The notes under the pieces are model-generated. The model did not search any database, was not told where the DNA came from, and saw only the letters and a list, made by a program, of their open reading frames with translations. Positions 1 to 6,873 of a DNA stretch of 9,089 nucleotides are shown here, piece after piece; positions within the stretch are counted from its first letter, which is position 1; every line of letters begins with the position of its first letter. A program made the position numbers and the translations under genes. Source of the stretch: Citromicrobium sp. (GTDB lineage: Bacteria > Pseudomonadota > Alphaproteobacteria > Sphingomonadales > Sphingomonadaceae). Where the stretch lies: the NCBI GenBank assembly GCA_003248395.1, contig QFNA01000078.1, positions 1-9,089 on the forward strand. The letters are read 5' to 3'.

Positions 1-784
1 GCTCCAGTGCAGATGCGGCCCCGTCGCCCGTCCCGACGATCCGACATTGCCCAGCCTCTGCCCCTGTCGCACCGTGTCGCCTTGCGCCACGGCCAGCCGC
101 GACAGATGGATAAAGGCGCTGTTGAGCCCGGCCCCGTGATCGACGATCACGATCCCGCCCTCCAGGCTGAAACCGGTGCGCGCCAGCACCACCACGCCAT
201 CCGCCGGCGCAACGAACGGCACGCCGTTGCCCGGCGCGATGTCGAGCCCGGAATGATAGCTGCCCGGCTCGCCGCGATAGATTCGCTGCCGGCCGAACCT
301 GCCCGAAATCCGCCCCGTGACTGGCCAGATGAAATCCTGCCGCCAGCCTGTGGCGCCGGTTTCCCTTTCGCGGGCCGCCTTGATCGCCAGCCATTCGGGC
401 TCGCGCTTCTGCCACCAGGCCTCGCTGCTGCCGCTCGGCCGCTTCGCGACATTGACCCGCTCGATATCCCAGTCGCGCGGGGCGCCCGACCAGGAAGCCG
501 CTATCCGCAGGGTCCAGTGGCAGCGGCGTTCCGTCGATGGTCGCTGAGACGCTGCCCAACGGGGCAATTCCGCGAATATAGCCGCCCTGCTCGTATCGAC
601 CCTCGAGCGTTGCGGGCGGCAATGGCGGTCCAGGGATCGGAACCGCGTCTGGCGTCGGCGCAGGCGCCGGGGCAGCCGCCGCTTGCGGGGCGCTGTCGGA
701 CACATCGTCCGCTGCTGGCGTGGATGCGGTCGCGCAGGCCGCCGGTAACAGGAGGAACAGCGGCGCAATCCAGCGAAGGATCAC
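1..784 (-). pseudogene. M23 (LytM-type) metallopeptidase, frameshifted; 3' end outside window
   Basis: This is a peptidoglycan-endopeptidase-type M23 zinc peptidase, expected in the periplasm. Reading starts at GTG 784, which overlaps the stop of the DUF2093 gene (GTGA), so translation is probably coupled. Residues 1–16 form a hydrophobic signal ending LLLPAAC; Cys17 could be lipidated, but Pro at -3 is a poor lipobox. An Ala/Pro-rich linker (about 18–59) follows, then a segment running to SGFLVG (residue 100, base 485). The peptidase itself is only readable one base off, from base 486 to the window edge (162 codons, no stop). It holds DWDIERVNVAKRP, WRQDFIWPVTGRISGRFG, the zinc-ligand motif HSGLD and the HLHW motif. 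From memory of this family, about 30 residues normally separate FLVGF-RDA from the PRxWxIERVN block; here they are absent, so a deletion not divisible by three fits better than a one-base error. The catalytic domain appears intact in its own frame. It is either a broken gene or an assembly error. It is third in the xseA–DUF2093 operon. Confidence 0.75.
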
Positions 785-990
785 GGTTTCAGCCGCTCGG
801 TCGCCAGCTGGGCGTTGGCATAGGGCTCCTGGTGTTCGACCGACCAATAGCGTAGCTCTTCGAGCGGGATGGGCACGCCGCTCATCGCACAGAACACATG
901 CTGTCCTGCACGCAGGACGCGAAAGCCGCTGGGGCCGTATTGCAGCTTGGCCTCGCCCGAAGCGGGGCCCGAATTCTTGTTCATCAACAT
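781..990 (-). CDS. DUF2093 domain-containing small protein
   Basis: This 69-residue protein of unknown function matches my recollection of the DUF2093 family, whose hallmark is a PLEELRYW block near the middle (here IPLEELRYWSVEHQEPYA, about residues 41–58), preceded by a short basic/aromatic segment (LQYGPSGFRVLRAGQHVFCA). There is no signal peptide or membrane span, so it should be cytosolic. The start at ATG 990 is supported by AGGAG seven bases upstream; a second in-frame ATG lies two codons in. It sits 21 bases after the xseA stop, and its own TGA overlaps the GTG of the M23 peptidase gene, so the three are very likely one transcript. The sequence does not say why a nuclease subunit and a cell-wall peptidase share an operon with it. 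The family call is fairly safe; its role is unknown. Confidence 0.85.
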   Translation of the reverse strand: MLMNKNSGPASGEAKLQYGPSGFRVLRAGQHVFCAMSGVPIPLEELRYWSVEHQEPYANAQLATERLKP

Positions 991-1011
991 GGCCGCGCTC
1001 CTAGCACTTCG

Positions 1012-2433
1012 TCACTTGCCAAACAAATCGTCCTGCCGCGGCGAGGGCTTGCGCTGCGACACATTGCGCGCGGTCGGCCTCGCCTTGCGCGGCGGGGCCG
1101 CGCCAGCCGCCGCCACCGCCAGATCGCCGTCACGAAACTTGAGCGTGAGCGCCGCTTCGCCCGCCGCCGCCGCGCGGTCGGTCAGCGTGCGGCCATCGGG
1201 CCCGGTCACGCGCACATAGCCGCGCTGCAGCACCGAGTCCGGATCGAGCGAGCGCATCACCCGCTCCACGCCCGACAGCGCCCGCCTCGCATCGCGCAGC
1301 CCCCGCTCGAGCGCGACCGGCGACAGCCGCGCCCGCGCCAGCCGCTCGCGCCCCTTGCTCGCCCGGTCCATCAGCCCGCGCCGCAGCCGTTCTCCCTGCT
1401 CGTCGAGCTTCTGCGCCTGCGGCTGCAACAGCGCCTCGGGTGCGGGCAGCCGCTGGACCCGCGCCTCCAGCCGCTCGCGCCCCAGCTGGACCGGGCGCAG
1501 GATCGCCCGCTGCTTGCGCGCACCGAAATCGGCCAGCGCCGCCGCCAGTTCGGCACGCACGGGCACGGCGATCTCCGCCGCCGCGGTCGGCGTCGGTGCA
1601 CGGCGATCGGCGGCATGGTCGGCCAGCGTCGTATCGGTTTCGTGTCCCACCGCGCTGATCGTCGGGATCGGGCATTCGGCGATGGCGCGCACCACCACCT
1701 CCTCGTTGAAGCTCCACAGATCCTCGATCGAGCCCCCGCCGCGCGCCACGATCACCAGGTCGGGCCGGTCGGGATGGCCCTCGGGCATGGCGGAGAACCC
1801 GCGCACCGCGCCCGCCACCTGCTCGGCCGCGCCCTGCCCCTGCACCAGCACCGGCCACACGATCACCCGGCTCGGGAAACGGTCCGCCAGCCGGTGGAGG
1901 ATGTCGCGGATCACCGCCCCCGTCGGCGATGTCACCACGCCGATGGTGCGCGGCAGGAACGGCAGCGCCTGCTTGCGTTCCTGCGTGAACAGCCCTTCGG
2001 CCTGCAACCGTGCGCGCGTCTTTTCGAGCAGCGCCAGCAGCGCGCCTTCGCCGGCCAGCTCCATCCGCTCGATCACGATCTGGTACTTGCTGCGCCCCGG
2101 ATAGGTGGTCAGCTTGCCGCTCGCGACGACCTCCAGCCCGTCTTCGGGATTGAACGGCAGGCGCTGCGTGCTGCCGCGCCACATCACGCCGTCGATGACC
2201 GCCTTCTCGTCCTTCAGCGCGCAATAGAGATGCCCGCTTGCGGCGCGCTTCACCCCCGACAGCTCGCCGCGCAACCGCACGAAGCCGAAGCGGTCCTCGA
2301 CCACGCGTTTCAGCGCGTTCGAAATTTCGCTGACCGTCAGCGGCTCGGCGTTGTCGCCTGCGCGCCCCTTCGCTACCAAGCCTCCATCGCCTGCACTCTG
2401 CGGGTCGGAATCTGACGGGAAATCGGAAGCCAT
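1012..2433 (-). CDS. xseA: Exodeoxyribonuclease VII large subunit
   Basis: XseA is the catalytic large subunit of exonuclease VII, a cytosolic enzyme that degrades single-stranded DNA from both ends together with the small subunit XseB (not in this window). The 473-residue product is close to the usual length (about 450). Residues about 31–125 form the N-terminal OB-fold nucleic-acid-binding domain (PLTVSEISNALKR, then VRLRGELSGVK and GVMWRG). The catalytic domain follows with the family blocks IGVVTSPTGAVIRDILHRL (164–182), ARGGGSIEDLWSFNEE (230–245) and GHETDTTLADHAADRRAPTP (263–282). A long Arg/Ala/Leu-rich helical region (about 290–390) precedes the C-terminal LQRGYVRV block (402–409), and the tail is basic. 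ATG 2433 is chosen because AAAAGGA lies five bases upstream; the longer open frame upstream is only antisense to purD. The start codon overlaps that of divergent purD. It heads the operon with the DUF2093 and M23 genes. Confidence 0.95.
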   Translation of the reverse strand: MASDFPSDSDPQSAGDGGLVAKGRAGDNAEPLTVSEISNALKRVVEDRFGFVRLRGELSGVKRAASGHLYCALKDEKAVIDGVMWRGSTQRLPFNPEDGLEVVASGKLTTYPGRSKYQIVIERMELAGEGALLALLEKTRARLQAEGLFTQERKQALPFLPRTIGVVTSPTGAVIRDILHRLADRFPSRVIVWPVLVQGQGAAEQVAGAVRGFSAMPEGHPDRPDLVIVARGGGSIEDLWSFNEEVVVRAIAECPIPTISAVGHETDTTLADHAADRRAPTPTAAAEIAVPVRAELAAALADFGARKQRAILRPVQLGRERLEARVQRLPAPEALLQPQAQKLDEQGERLRRGLMDRASKGRERLARARLSPVALERGLRDARRALSGVERVMRSLDPDSVLQRGYVRVTGPDGRTLTDRAAAAGEAALTLKFRDGDLAVAAAGAAPPRKARPTARNVSQRKPSPRQDDLFGK

Positions 2434-2455
2434 GAATATCCTTTTGCTGGGCAGC
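2351..2455. promoter_or_regulatory. Overlapping divergent starts of xseA and purD with embedded signals
   Basis: The bases CATG at 2431–2434 serve as ATG for xseA (2433–2431, minus) and purD (2432–2434, plus). On the minus strand AAAAGGA (2445–2439) lies five bases from the xseA ATG, a good ribosome-binding site placed within purD codons 3–5. On the plus strand only weak sites precede purD: GGGA (2417–2420) and GGAAG (2425–2429). A possible purD promoter inside xseA is TTGTCG (2351–2356), 17 bases, then TACCAA (2374–2379); this is a weak match and only a suggestion. With no intergenic DNA, the 5' ends of the two mRNAs must either overlap in antisense or be leaderless. Confidence 0.6.
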
Positions 2456-3709
2456 GGTGGCCGCGAACATGCGCTGGCATGGAAACTGGCGCAATCGCCG
2501 CGCTGCGACAAGCTGTGGGCGGCGCCCGGCAATCCCGGCATGGCGCAGGATGCGACCTGCGTGGCGCTCGATGCGGCCGACCATGACGCCGTGATCGCCT
2601 TCGCCAAGGAGAACGCGATCGGCCTGGTCGTCATCGGCCCCGAGGCGCCGCTGGTCGACGGGCTGGCCGATTCGCTGCGCGCGGCGGGCGTGGACACGTT
2701 CGGCCCCTCGAAACAGGCCGCCCGGCTCGAAGGCAGCAAGGGCTTTACCAAGGAACTGTGCCGGCGCGCGAACATCCCCACCGCCCGCTACGAACGCTGC
2801 AACTCGCTCGAGGCGGCGTGGGGCGCGCTCAAGAAATTCGATCCGCCCTTCGTGCTCAAGGCCGACGGGCTGGCTGCAGGCAAGGGCGTCGTGATTGCCG
2901 AAACGCGCGAGGAGGCACAGCACGCGCTCGACGAAATGTTCGACGGCAAGTTCGGCAGCGCGGGCAGCGAAGTCGTGATCGAACAGTTCCTCACCGGCGA
3001 GGAAGCGAGCTTCTTCGCGCTGACCGATGGCGAGGCCATCGTCCCTATCGGCACCGCGCAGGATCACAAGCGCGTCGGCGAAGGCGACACCGGCCCCAAC
3101 ACCGGCGGGATGGGGGCCTATTCGCCCGCTCCCGTCCTTACCGACGCGCTGCAGGCCCGGGTCATGCGCGAGATCGTCGAGCCCACCGTGCGGACCATGG
3201 CCGCCGAGGGGATGCCCTATTCGGGCGTGCTCTATGCCGGGCTCATGTTGACCCGGGACGGCCCACAGCTGATCGAATACAATGCGCGCTTCGGCGATCC
3301 CGAATGCCAGGTGCTGATGATGCGGCTCGACAGCGATCTGGTCGAACTGATGCAGGCCTGCGCGCAAAGGCGGCTGGGCGAAGTAGCCGCGCCAGAACTC
3401 GCGAGCGATTTCGCGCTGACCGTGGTGATGGCGGCAGAAGGCTATCCCGGCACGCCGAAGAAAGGCGGCACGATCGATCTGGGCGAGGCAGAGGCCGATG
3501 GCGCCAGGGTCTTCCACGCGGGCACGCAGCTGGATGGCGCAACACTCACCAGCAGCGGCGGCCGAGTCCTCAACGTCACCGCCCGCGGCGCCAGCGCCAC
3601 CGAAGCCCAGCGCAACGCGTACGCAGCCGTCGACGCGATCGACTTCCCCGACGGCTTCTGCCGCCGCGACATCGGCCAGCGCGAAGTCCGGCGCGAGCGG
3701 CACGGGTGA
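2432..3709 (+). CDS. purD: Phosphoribosylamine–glycine ligase (GAR synthetase)
   Basis: PurD joins glycine to 5-phosphoribosylamine using ATP, the second step of de novo purine synthesis, in the cytosol. The 425-residue product is full length for the family. It opens with the N-terminal Rossmann-like motif LLGSGGREHALAWKLA (5–20) and GNPG (33–36). The ATP-grasp domain follows with LKADGLAAGKGVV (142–154) and EQFLTGEEASFFAL (184–197). QDHKRVGEGDTGPNTGGMGA (210–229) and the GARS signature RFGDPECQ (286–293) are also present. The C-terminal domain runs to DAIDFPDGFCRRDIG, where family members normally end. The start is fixed by homology (MNILLLGSGGREHA); the upstream ribosome-binding site is weak (GGAAG very close to the ATG, GGGA eleven bases away). 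ATG 2432 overlaps the xseA start in CATG, so its promoter must lie inside xseA. It is the only purine-synthesis gene in this window. Confidence 0.97.
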   Translation: MNILLLGSGGREHALAWKLAQSPRCDKLWAAPGNPGMAQDATCVALDAADHDAVIAFAKENAIGLVVIGPEAPLVDGLADSLRAAGVDTFGPSKQAARLEGSKGFTKELCRRANIPTARYERCNSLEAAWGALKKFDPPFVLKADGLAAGKGVVIAETREEAQHALDEMFDGKFGSAGSEVVIEQFLTGEEASFFALTDGEAIVPIGTAQDHKRVGEGDTGPNTGGMGAYSPAPVLTDALQARVMREIVEPTVRTMAAEGMPYSGVLYAGLMLTRDGPQLIEYNARFGDPECQVLMMRLDSDLVELMQACAQRRLGEVAAPELASDFALTVVMAAEGYPGTPKKGGTIDLGEAEADGARVFHAGTQLDGATLTSSGGRVLNVTARGASATEAQRNAYAAVDAIDFPDGFCRRDIGQREVRRERHG

Positions 3710-3730
3710 TTGCAAGCCAAGCGTGACGGC

Positions 3731-3746
3731 CGCCGTTCCGACGGCG
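3731..3746 (+). terminator. Small GC hairpin after purD, weak terminator candidate
   Basis: CGCCGT and ACGGCG form a perfect six-pair stem closed by a TCCG tetraloop, beginning 22 bases after the purD stop. It is followed by ATATTACC and not by a T run, so it would be an inefficient intrinsic terminator at best. It could instead simply stabilise the purD mRNA 3' end. The rest of 3710–3858 holds no recognisable gene. Confidence 0.3.
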
Positions 3747-3846
3747 ATATTACCGAGGTCTCGACTGCGGTTGGTGTGGGGGAGCCGCTTGGCGGCAAAT
3801 GGCCGCTGATGGTCTGCTTTTGTTTCGCTGGTAAAGAAAAGTGCGC

Positions 3847-3852
3847 TATTCT
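3847..3852 (+). promoter_or_regulatory. Candidate -10 element of the ureohydrolase gene
   Basis: TATTCT lies six bases before ATG 3859. If it is a -10 box, transcription would begin at or next to that ATG, giving a leaderless mRNA. This would explain why no Shine–Dalgarno-like sequence precedes either the ATG or the in-frame GTG at 3841. No convincing -35 was found at the ideal spacing, so this is a hint only. Confidence 0.25.
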
Positions 3853-3858
3853 CTTCGG

Positions 3859-4764
3859 ATGCAGGTGATCGCAGCCCCATCGAACCTAGGTCTTCGCCCA
3901 TTGAGGAAAGGCCATGTGCCTGGCACTTGGAGAGCTCCGCGCGCCCTTTTTGATGCAGGGCTTCTCGACGCGGTAGGTGTCACCAACGCGGTGGAATTAC
4001 CCCGACCGACCTACTCGGCGACCGCCCAGAAGGGCACGCGCATCCTCAACGGTCTGACGTTACGCAAATTCAATCTCGCGCTTTCCGATGAAGTGAGGAG
4101 GGTCACGCAACAAGGCGAATTTGCACTGGTGATCGGCGGGGATTGTTCAATCCTTCTTGGTGCCTTGGCTGGGGCCCGAGCGATCGGCGAACTGGCGCTG
4201 GTTCATATCGATGGTCACAGCGATTTTCGACATCTGGGCAATTACGATGCGGATAGTTCGCTCGGTGCCGCCGCCGGCATGGACTTGGCGATGGCAACTG
4301 GTCGCGGAGAAGCCATTGCCACTGACTGGCCTCGCGTTTCGGGCCCGCTCGTCTCAGACGAACGAGTCATTCAGCTTGGCGAGCGTGAAAACCGCGATGA
4401 CGACTTCGCGTGGCCGGACGTCAATGACACTGCTATCACTAGAATCGACACCTTTCACGCGCGGCAGATCGGATCGAAAGGCGTCCTTTCTGCCATCGAG
4501 AAAACGCTCGAAAGGGTGCCCGACCAGTCTTACTGGGTCCATCTGGATGTGGATGTTCTTGACCAAACAGTAATGCCTGCAGTGGATTCGCCGGGATCGC
4601 CTGGAATTGATCCGGCAGATCTTTTGCAGATTCTCTCTCCTCTGGTCGCCGACCCGCGATGCTGCGGCATGACAGTCACAGTGTTCGACCCAGATCTCGA
4701 TCCGAATGGAGAATACGCCGAGTTTCTTGTTTCGCTACTCGGCCAGTTGCCGTTTCGAGACTGA
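3859..4764 (+). CDS. Arginase-family (ureohydrolase) protein with atypical active site
   Basis: The product is a 301-residue protein with the arginase/agmatinase fold (ureohydrolase family), which normally uses two Mn ions to hydrolyse a guanidino or formimino group and release urea or formamide. Family blocks in order are GGDCS (93–97), HIDGHSDF (116–123), HLDVDVLD (228–235) with MPAVDSPGSPG (239–249), and VTVFDPDLDP (273–282). The Asp-x-His-x-Asp and Asp-x-Asp metal ligands are present (D118, H120, D122, D230, D232). Two positions are atypical: the usual metal-binding His of GGDHS is Cys96, and by eye the substrate-guanidinium Glu of arginase/agmatinase (the E of a D-x-x-E-V-x-P block) falls on a non-acidic residue near 275. 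I recall a bacterial arginase-like branch with GGDCS, so a distinct substrate is likely; arginine cannot be assumed. ATG 3859 is preferred over in-frame GTG 3841, but neither has a clear ribosome-binding site. GC in lines I counted is about 50–68%, against above 70% in xseA and purD, suggesting transfer. Confidence 0.85.
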   Translation: MQVIAAPSNLGLRPLRKGHVPGTWRAPRALFDAGLLDAVGVTNAVELPRPTYSATAQKGTRILNGLTLRKFNLALSDEVRRVTQQGEFALVIGGDCSILLGALAGARAIGELALVHIDGHSDFRHLGNYDADSSLGAAAGMDLAMATGRGEAIATDWPRVSGPLVSDERVIQLGERENRDDDFAWPDVNDTAITRIDTFHARQIGSKGVLSAIEKTLERVPDQSYWVHLDVDVLDQTVMPAVDSPGSPGIDPADLLQILSPLVADPRCCGMTVTVFDPDLDPNGEYAEFLVSLLGQLPFRD

Positions 4765-4960
4765 CAGCCGGATCCAAGACAACGCCAGCTTTCTAGCAAT
4801 GGAAAGTGAAGGTCAACGTCAGCAATTGGGGCCGCTATCGGGCCCGCCCAATAGTATTGCAGTCGGTCACCGCGGATGGGGCGAGACACTCTTTCCTACA
4901 CGGATGCCGAAGCGCTATGCTTGCGGCGCTCTTTGAAACAGTGGTTATCCCGCACACGAA
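4765..4960. other. Non-coding stretch after the ureohydrolase gene
   Basis: No gene can be supported between the ureohydrolase stop and the terminator. The short open frames here have no recognisable content. An imperfect stem lies at 4825–4852 (ATTGGG and GCC on the left, GGC and CCCAAT on the right, with a three-base bulge and a seven-base loop), but no T run follows it. It may weakly end or protect the ureohydrolase transcript. Composition is lower in GC than the flanking housekeeping genes. Confidence 0.5.
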
Positions 4961-4987
4961 AAAGCCCCGCCTTGTTCGCGGGGCTTT
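4961..4987 (-). terminator. Intrinsic terminator of the adenosine kinase gene
   Basis: AAAGCCCCGC (4961–4970) and GCGGGGCTTT (4978–4987) form a perfect ten-pair stem with a seven-base loop. Read on the minus strand, the stem ends in an unbroken TTTTT from the stem and flank (complement of 4959–4963), the classic rho-independent form, about 70 bases past the adenosine kinase stop. On the plus strand it ends in CTTTGGCATTTTC, so it may act more weakly on the converging ureohydrolase transcript. Confidence 0.85.
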
Positions 4988-5059
4988 GGCATTTTCGGGC
5001 CATGCCTTTGCAAATCTATTGGCAGGCGCGCCGTATGTATTTCATCAACTTGCGACGGG

Positions 5060-6055
5060 TCAGCCCAGCTTTTCCGCCATCAGCGCCTTCAGATCCGCCT
5101 CGGGCCGCGCGCCGTAATGGCTGATGATTTCCGCTGCGCAGATCGCGCCCATGCGCAGACAGGTTTCCAGCTCCTCGCCGCGCGCATGGCCGGTGAGGAA
5201 ACCGGCGGCGAAGAGATCGCCCGCGCCGGTGGTGTCGACCACCTTGTCGACCGGCTCTGCGGCCACTTCGGCGCGCTTGCCGCCCGCCACCGCGACCGCG
5301 CCCTTCGCGCTGCGCGTGGCGACCAGGACGGGGACCTTGCCTGCGAGCGCCGCCAACCCGGCCTCGAATTCGCTCTCCCCCGTCAGTGTCGCCAGCTCGG
5401 TTTCGTTGACGAACAGGATGTCGATCTGCCCTTCTGCGATCAGCGCGCGGAAATCGTCGCCGTGGCGATCGATCACGAAGCTTTCACTGGCGGTGAAGGC
5501 GACCTTGCGCCCGGCCTTGCGCGCCACCTCGATCGCCCGGCGCATCGCGCTGCGCGGCTCTTCGGGGTCCCACAGATAGCCCTCCAGATAGAGGATGCCC
5601 GCGCTGGCGATGGTCGCGTCGTCGAGCGCGGCTGGCGGCAGGAACTGGCTCGCGCCGAGGAAGGTGTTCATCGTGCGCTCGCCATCGGGTGTCACGAAGA
5701 TCAGGCAGCGCGCGGTCGGCGGCTCGGCATCGCGCGCCGGAGTCTCGAAATCGATCCCCACTGCGCGGATGTCGTGGCTGAACACCTCGCCCAGCTGGTC
5801 GCTCGCGACCTGCCCGATGAATGCGCATTGCGCGCCCAGCGCGCTCATGCCCGCCAGCGTATTGGCCGCCGACCCGCCCGAGATTTCCTTCGCCGGACCC
5901 ATCGCATCATAGAGCTCCTGCGCCCGCGCCGTGTCGACCAGCGTCATCCCGCCCTTGTTCAGGCCGAGCTCCTCGATCAGCGCCTCTTCGCAAGGGGCCA
6001 TCACATCGACGATGGCATTGCCGATGGCGATTACGTCGTAACGGGGGTCGGTCAT
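5060..6055 (-). CDS. Adenosine kinase, PfkB/ribokinase family
   Basis: The product is a 331-residue cytosolic sugar/nucleoside kinase of the PfkB family, most likely adenosine kinase (ATP + adenosine to AMP + ADP, purine salvage). It opens with YDVIAIGNAIVDVMA (6–20), typical of the family. The SGGSAANTLAG block (59–69) is the substrate-binding signature characteristic of adenosine kinases. The second PfkB signature, VDTTGAGDLFAAGFLTG (273–289), carries the anion-hole GAGD with catalytic Asp280. The region FVNETELATLTGE (215–227) matches the family's NxxE motif. ATG 6055 is chosen because CCGGAG lies five bases upstream, and an upstream in-frame ATG adds 51 residues with no family content. 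It is transcribed alone, divergent from the EI24 gene, with a strong terminator downstream. Substrate specificity is inferred from motifs; another PfkB sugar kinase is possible but less likely. Confidence 0.9.
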   Translation of the reverse strand: MTDPRYDVIAIGNAIVDVMAPCEEALIEELGLNKGGMTLVDTARAQELYDAMGPAKEISGGSAANTLAGMSALGAQCAFIGQVASDQLGEVFSHDIRAVGIDFETPARDAEPPTARCLIFVTPDGERTMNTFLGASQFLPPAALDDATIASAGILYLEGYLWDPEEPRSAMRRAIEVARKAGRKVAFTASESFVIDRHGDDFRALIAEGQIDILFVNETELATLTGESEFEAGLAALAGKVPVLVATRSAKGAVAVAGGKRAEVAAEPVDKVVDTTGAGDLFAAGFLTGHARGEELETCLRMGAICAAEIISHYGARPEADLKALMAEKLG

Positions 6056-6148
6056 GGATACTCCGGTGAAAGGCTGCGCGCGGGCTACGGGAATTTTCGC
6101 ACTGTCGGGCGCGGTTAGCGGTTCATCGGGCGAAGGCCAAGCGCAGCG

Positions 6149-6177
6149 TTGACTTGCCGGGGTCGCGGCGCAATCAC
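6149..6177 (+). promoter_or_regulatory. Candidate promoter for the EI24–lipoprotein unit
   Basis: TTGACT (6149–6154) matches a housekeeping sigma-factor -35 element; 17 bases later AATCAC (6172–6177) would be the -10, which is a poor match. Transcription would then begin a few bases before ATG 6187, and no clear Shine–Dalgarno precedes that ATG. The position within the 131-base divergent gap fits, but the evidence is thin. Confidence 0.3.
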
Positions 6178-6186
6178 GGTCGGCGC

Positions 6187-6873
6187 ATGACCTCGCTTCC
6201 GCGCGCATTCGCCCTTTCGCTGGGCCAGCTGGGCGATCCGGCCATCCTCAGGGTCCTGGGCAAGAGCCTGCTGCTGACGCTGGCGATCTTCCTCGCGCTC
6301 GGCTGGGGGCTGGTCTTCGCCTATGACTGGGCGTTGCTCCGGCTCGGCATCGATACCGACAGCGGCACGGGCACGCTGCTCGCCGCGCTCACCGCCTTCA
6401 TTGCCGCCTGGCTCCTGTTTCGCATCATCGCGCTGTTCGTGCTCAATTTCTTCGCCGACGAGGTGGTGCGCGCGGTGGAGCGGCGGCATTATCCCGCTGC
6501 GGCGCAATCCGCCCGGTCGCTGCCGCTCGCCACCGAACTTGCCAACGGCACGCGCGCCACGCTGCGCGCCATCGCGGTCAATCTGCTCGCCCTGCCTTTC
6601 GCCATTCTTCTGCTCGCCACCGGCATCGGCACCGCGCTGCTGTTCTGGGCGGTGAATGCCTGGCTGCTGGGGCGCGAGCTGCAGGACATGGTCTGGCTGC
6701 GCCACCGCCGCGAGGCGCACGACATCGCCCCGATGGGCGCCGCCAGACGCTTCCTGCTCGGCGGGATCGTCGCCGCGCTGCTGCTCATTCCATTCGTCAA
6801 CCTGCTCGCCCCCGTCCTGGGTGCCGCGAGTGCCACCCACCTCGTCCACCGCGGGAGAAAACCCCTTGCGTAA
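6187..6873 (+). CDS. EI24 domain (CysZ-like) inner-membrane protein
   Basis: The product is a 228-residue multi-span membrane protein of the EI24/CysZ-like family. Hydrophobic segments lie at about 25–47, 62–89, 127–160 and 188–214. The most family-typical stretches, as I recall them, are FWAVNAWLLGRELQDMVWLR (153–172) and IPFVNLLAPVLGAASATHL (201–219). Relatives include CysZ, a sulfate permease, but many alphaproteobacterial members have no proven substrate and no cys genes are nearby, so sulfate transport should not be assumed. ATG 6187 is preferred over an in-frame TTG at 6154, which would add eleven Arg-rich residues; neither has a clear ribosome-binding site. The stop overlaps the start of the downstream lipoprotein gene by eight bases, indicating co-translation. 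Confidence 0.85.
   Translation: MTSLPRAFALSLGQLGDPAILRVLGKSLLLTLAIFLALGWGLVFAYDWALLRLGIDTDSGTGTLLAALTAFIAAWLLFRIIALFVLNFFADEVVRAVERRHYPAAAQSARSLPLATELANGTRATLRAIAVNLLALPFAILLLATGIGTALLFWAVNAWLLGRELQDMVWLRHRREAHDIAPMGAARRFLLGGIVAALLLIPFVNLLAPVLGAASATHLVHRGRKPLA

Noticed and set aside
147..452. 101-codon minus-strand open frame with an ATG inside the M23 region
   Set aside because: It is in the third frame, neither that of the signal part nor that of the catalytic part, and has the Arg/Ala-rich composition of a shadow frame.
898..2415. Long open frame (505 codons) on the plus strand across xseA
   Set aside because: It is antisense to a certain xseA gene in very GC-rich DNA, the product is a low-complexity Arg/His/Pro/Ala-rich sequence, and no ribosome-binding site or family motif is visible.
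2434..2781. Upstream extension of xseA to an ATG at 2781
   Set aside because: The extra residues are only the antisense translation of purD; the ATG at 2433 has its own ribosome-binding site and family-like length.
1130..3901. 923-codon open frame on the minus strand spanning purD and part of xseA
   Set aside because: It runs antisense through purD and out of frame through xseA; its composition is that of a shadow frame with no recognisable motifs.
4825..4852. Imperfect stem-loop after the ureohydrolase gene considered as an RNA element or terminator
   Set aside because: The stem has a three-base bulge, no T run follows, and it matches no riboswitch or small-RNA pattern I know.
4886..4902. 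ACACTCTTTCCTACACG, nearly identical to part of a common sequencing adapter
   Set aside because: It differs by one missing C, is embedded in sequence with no further adapter match on either side, and is short enough to arise by chance; contamination is not supported.
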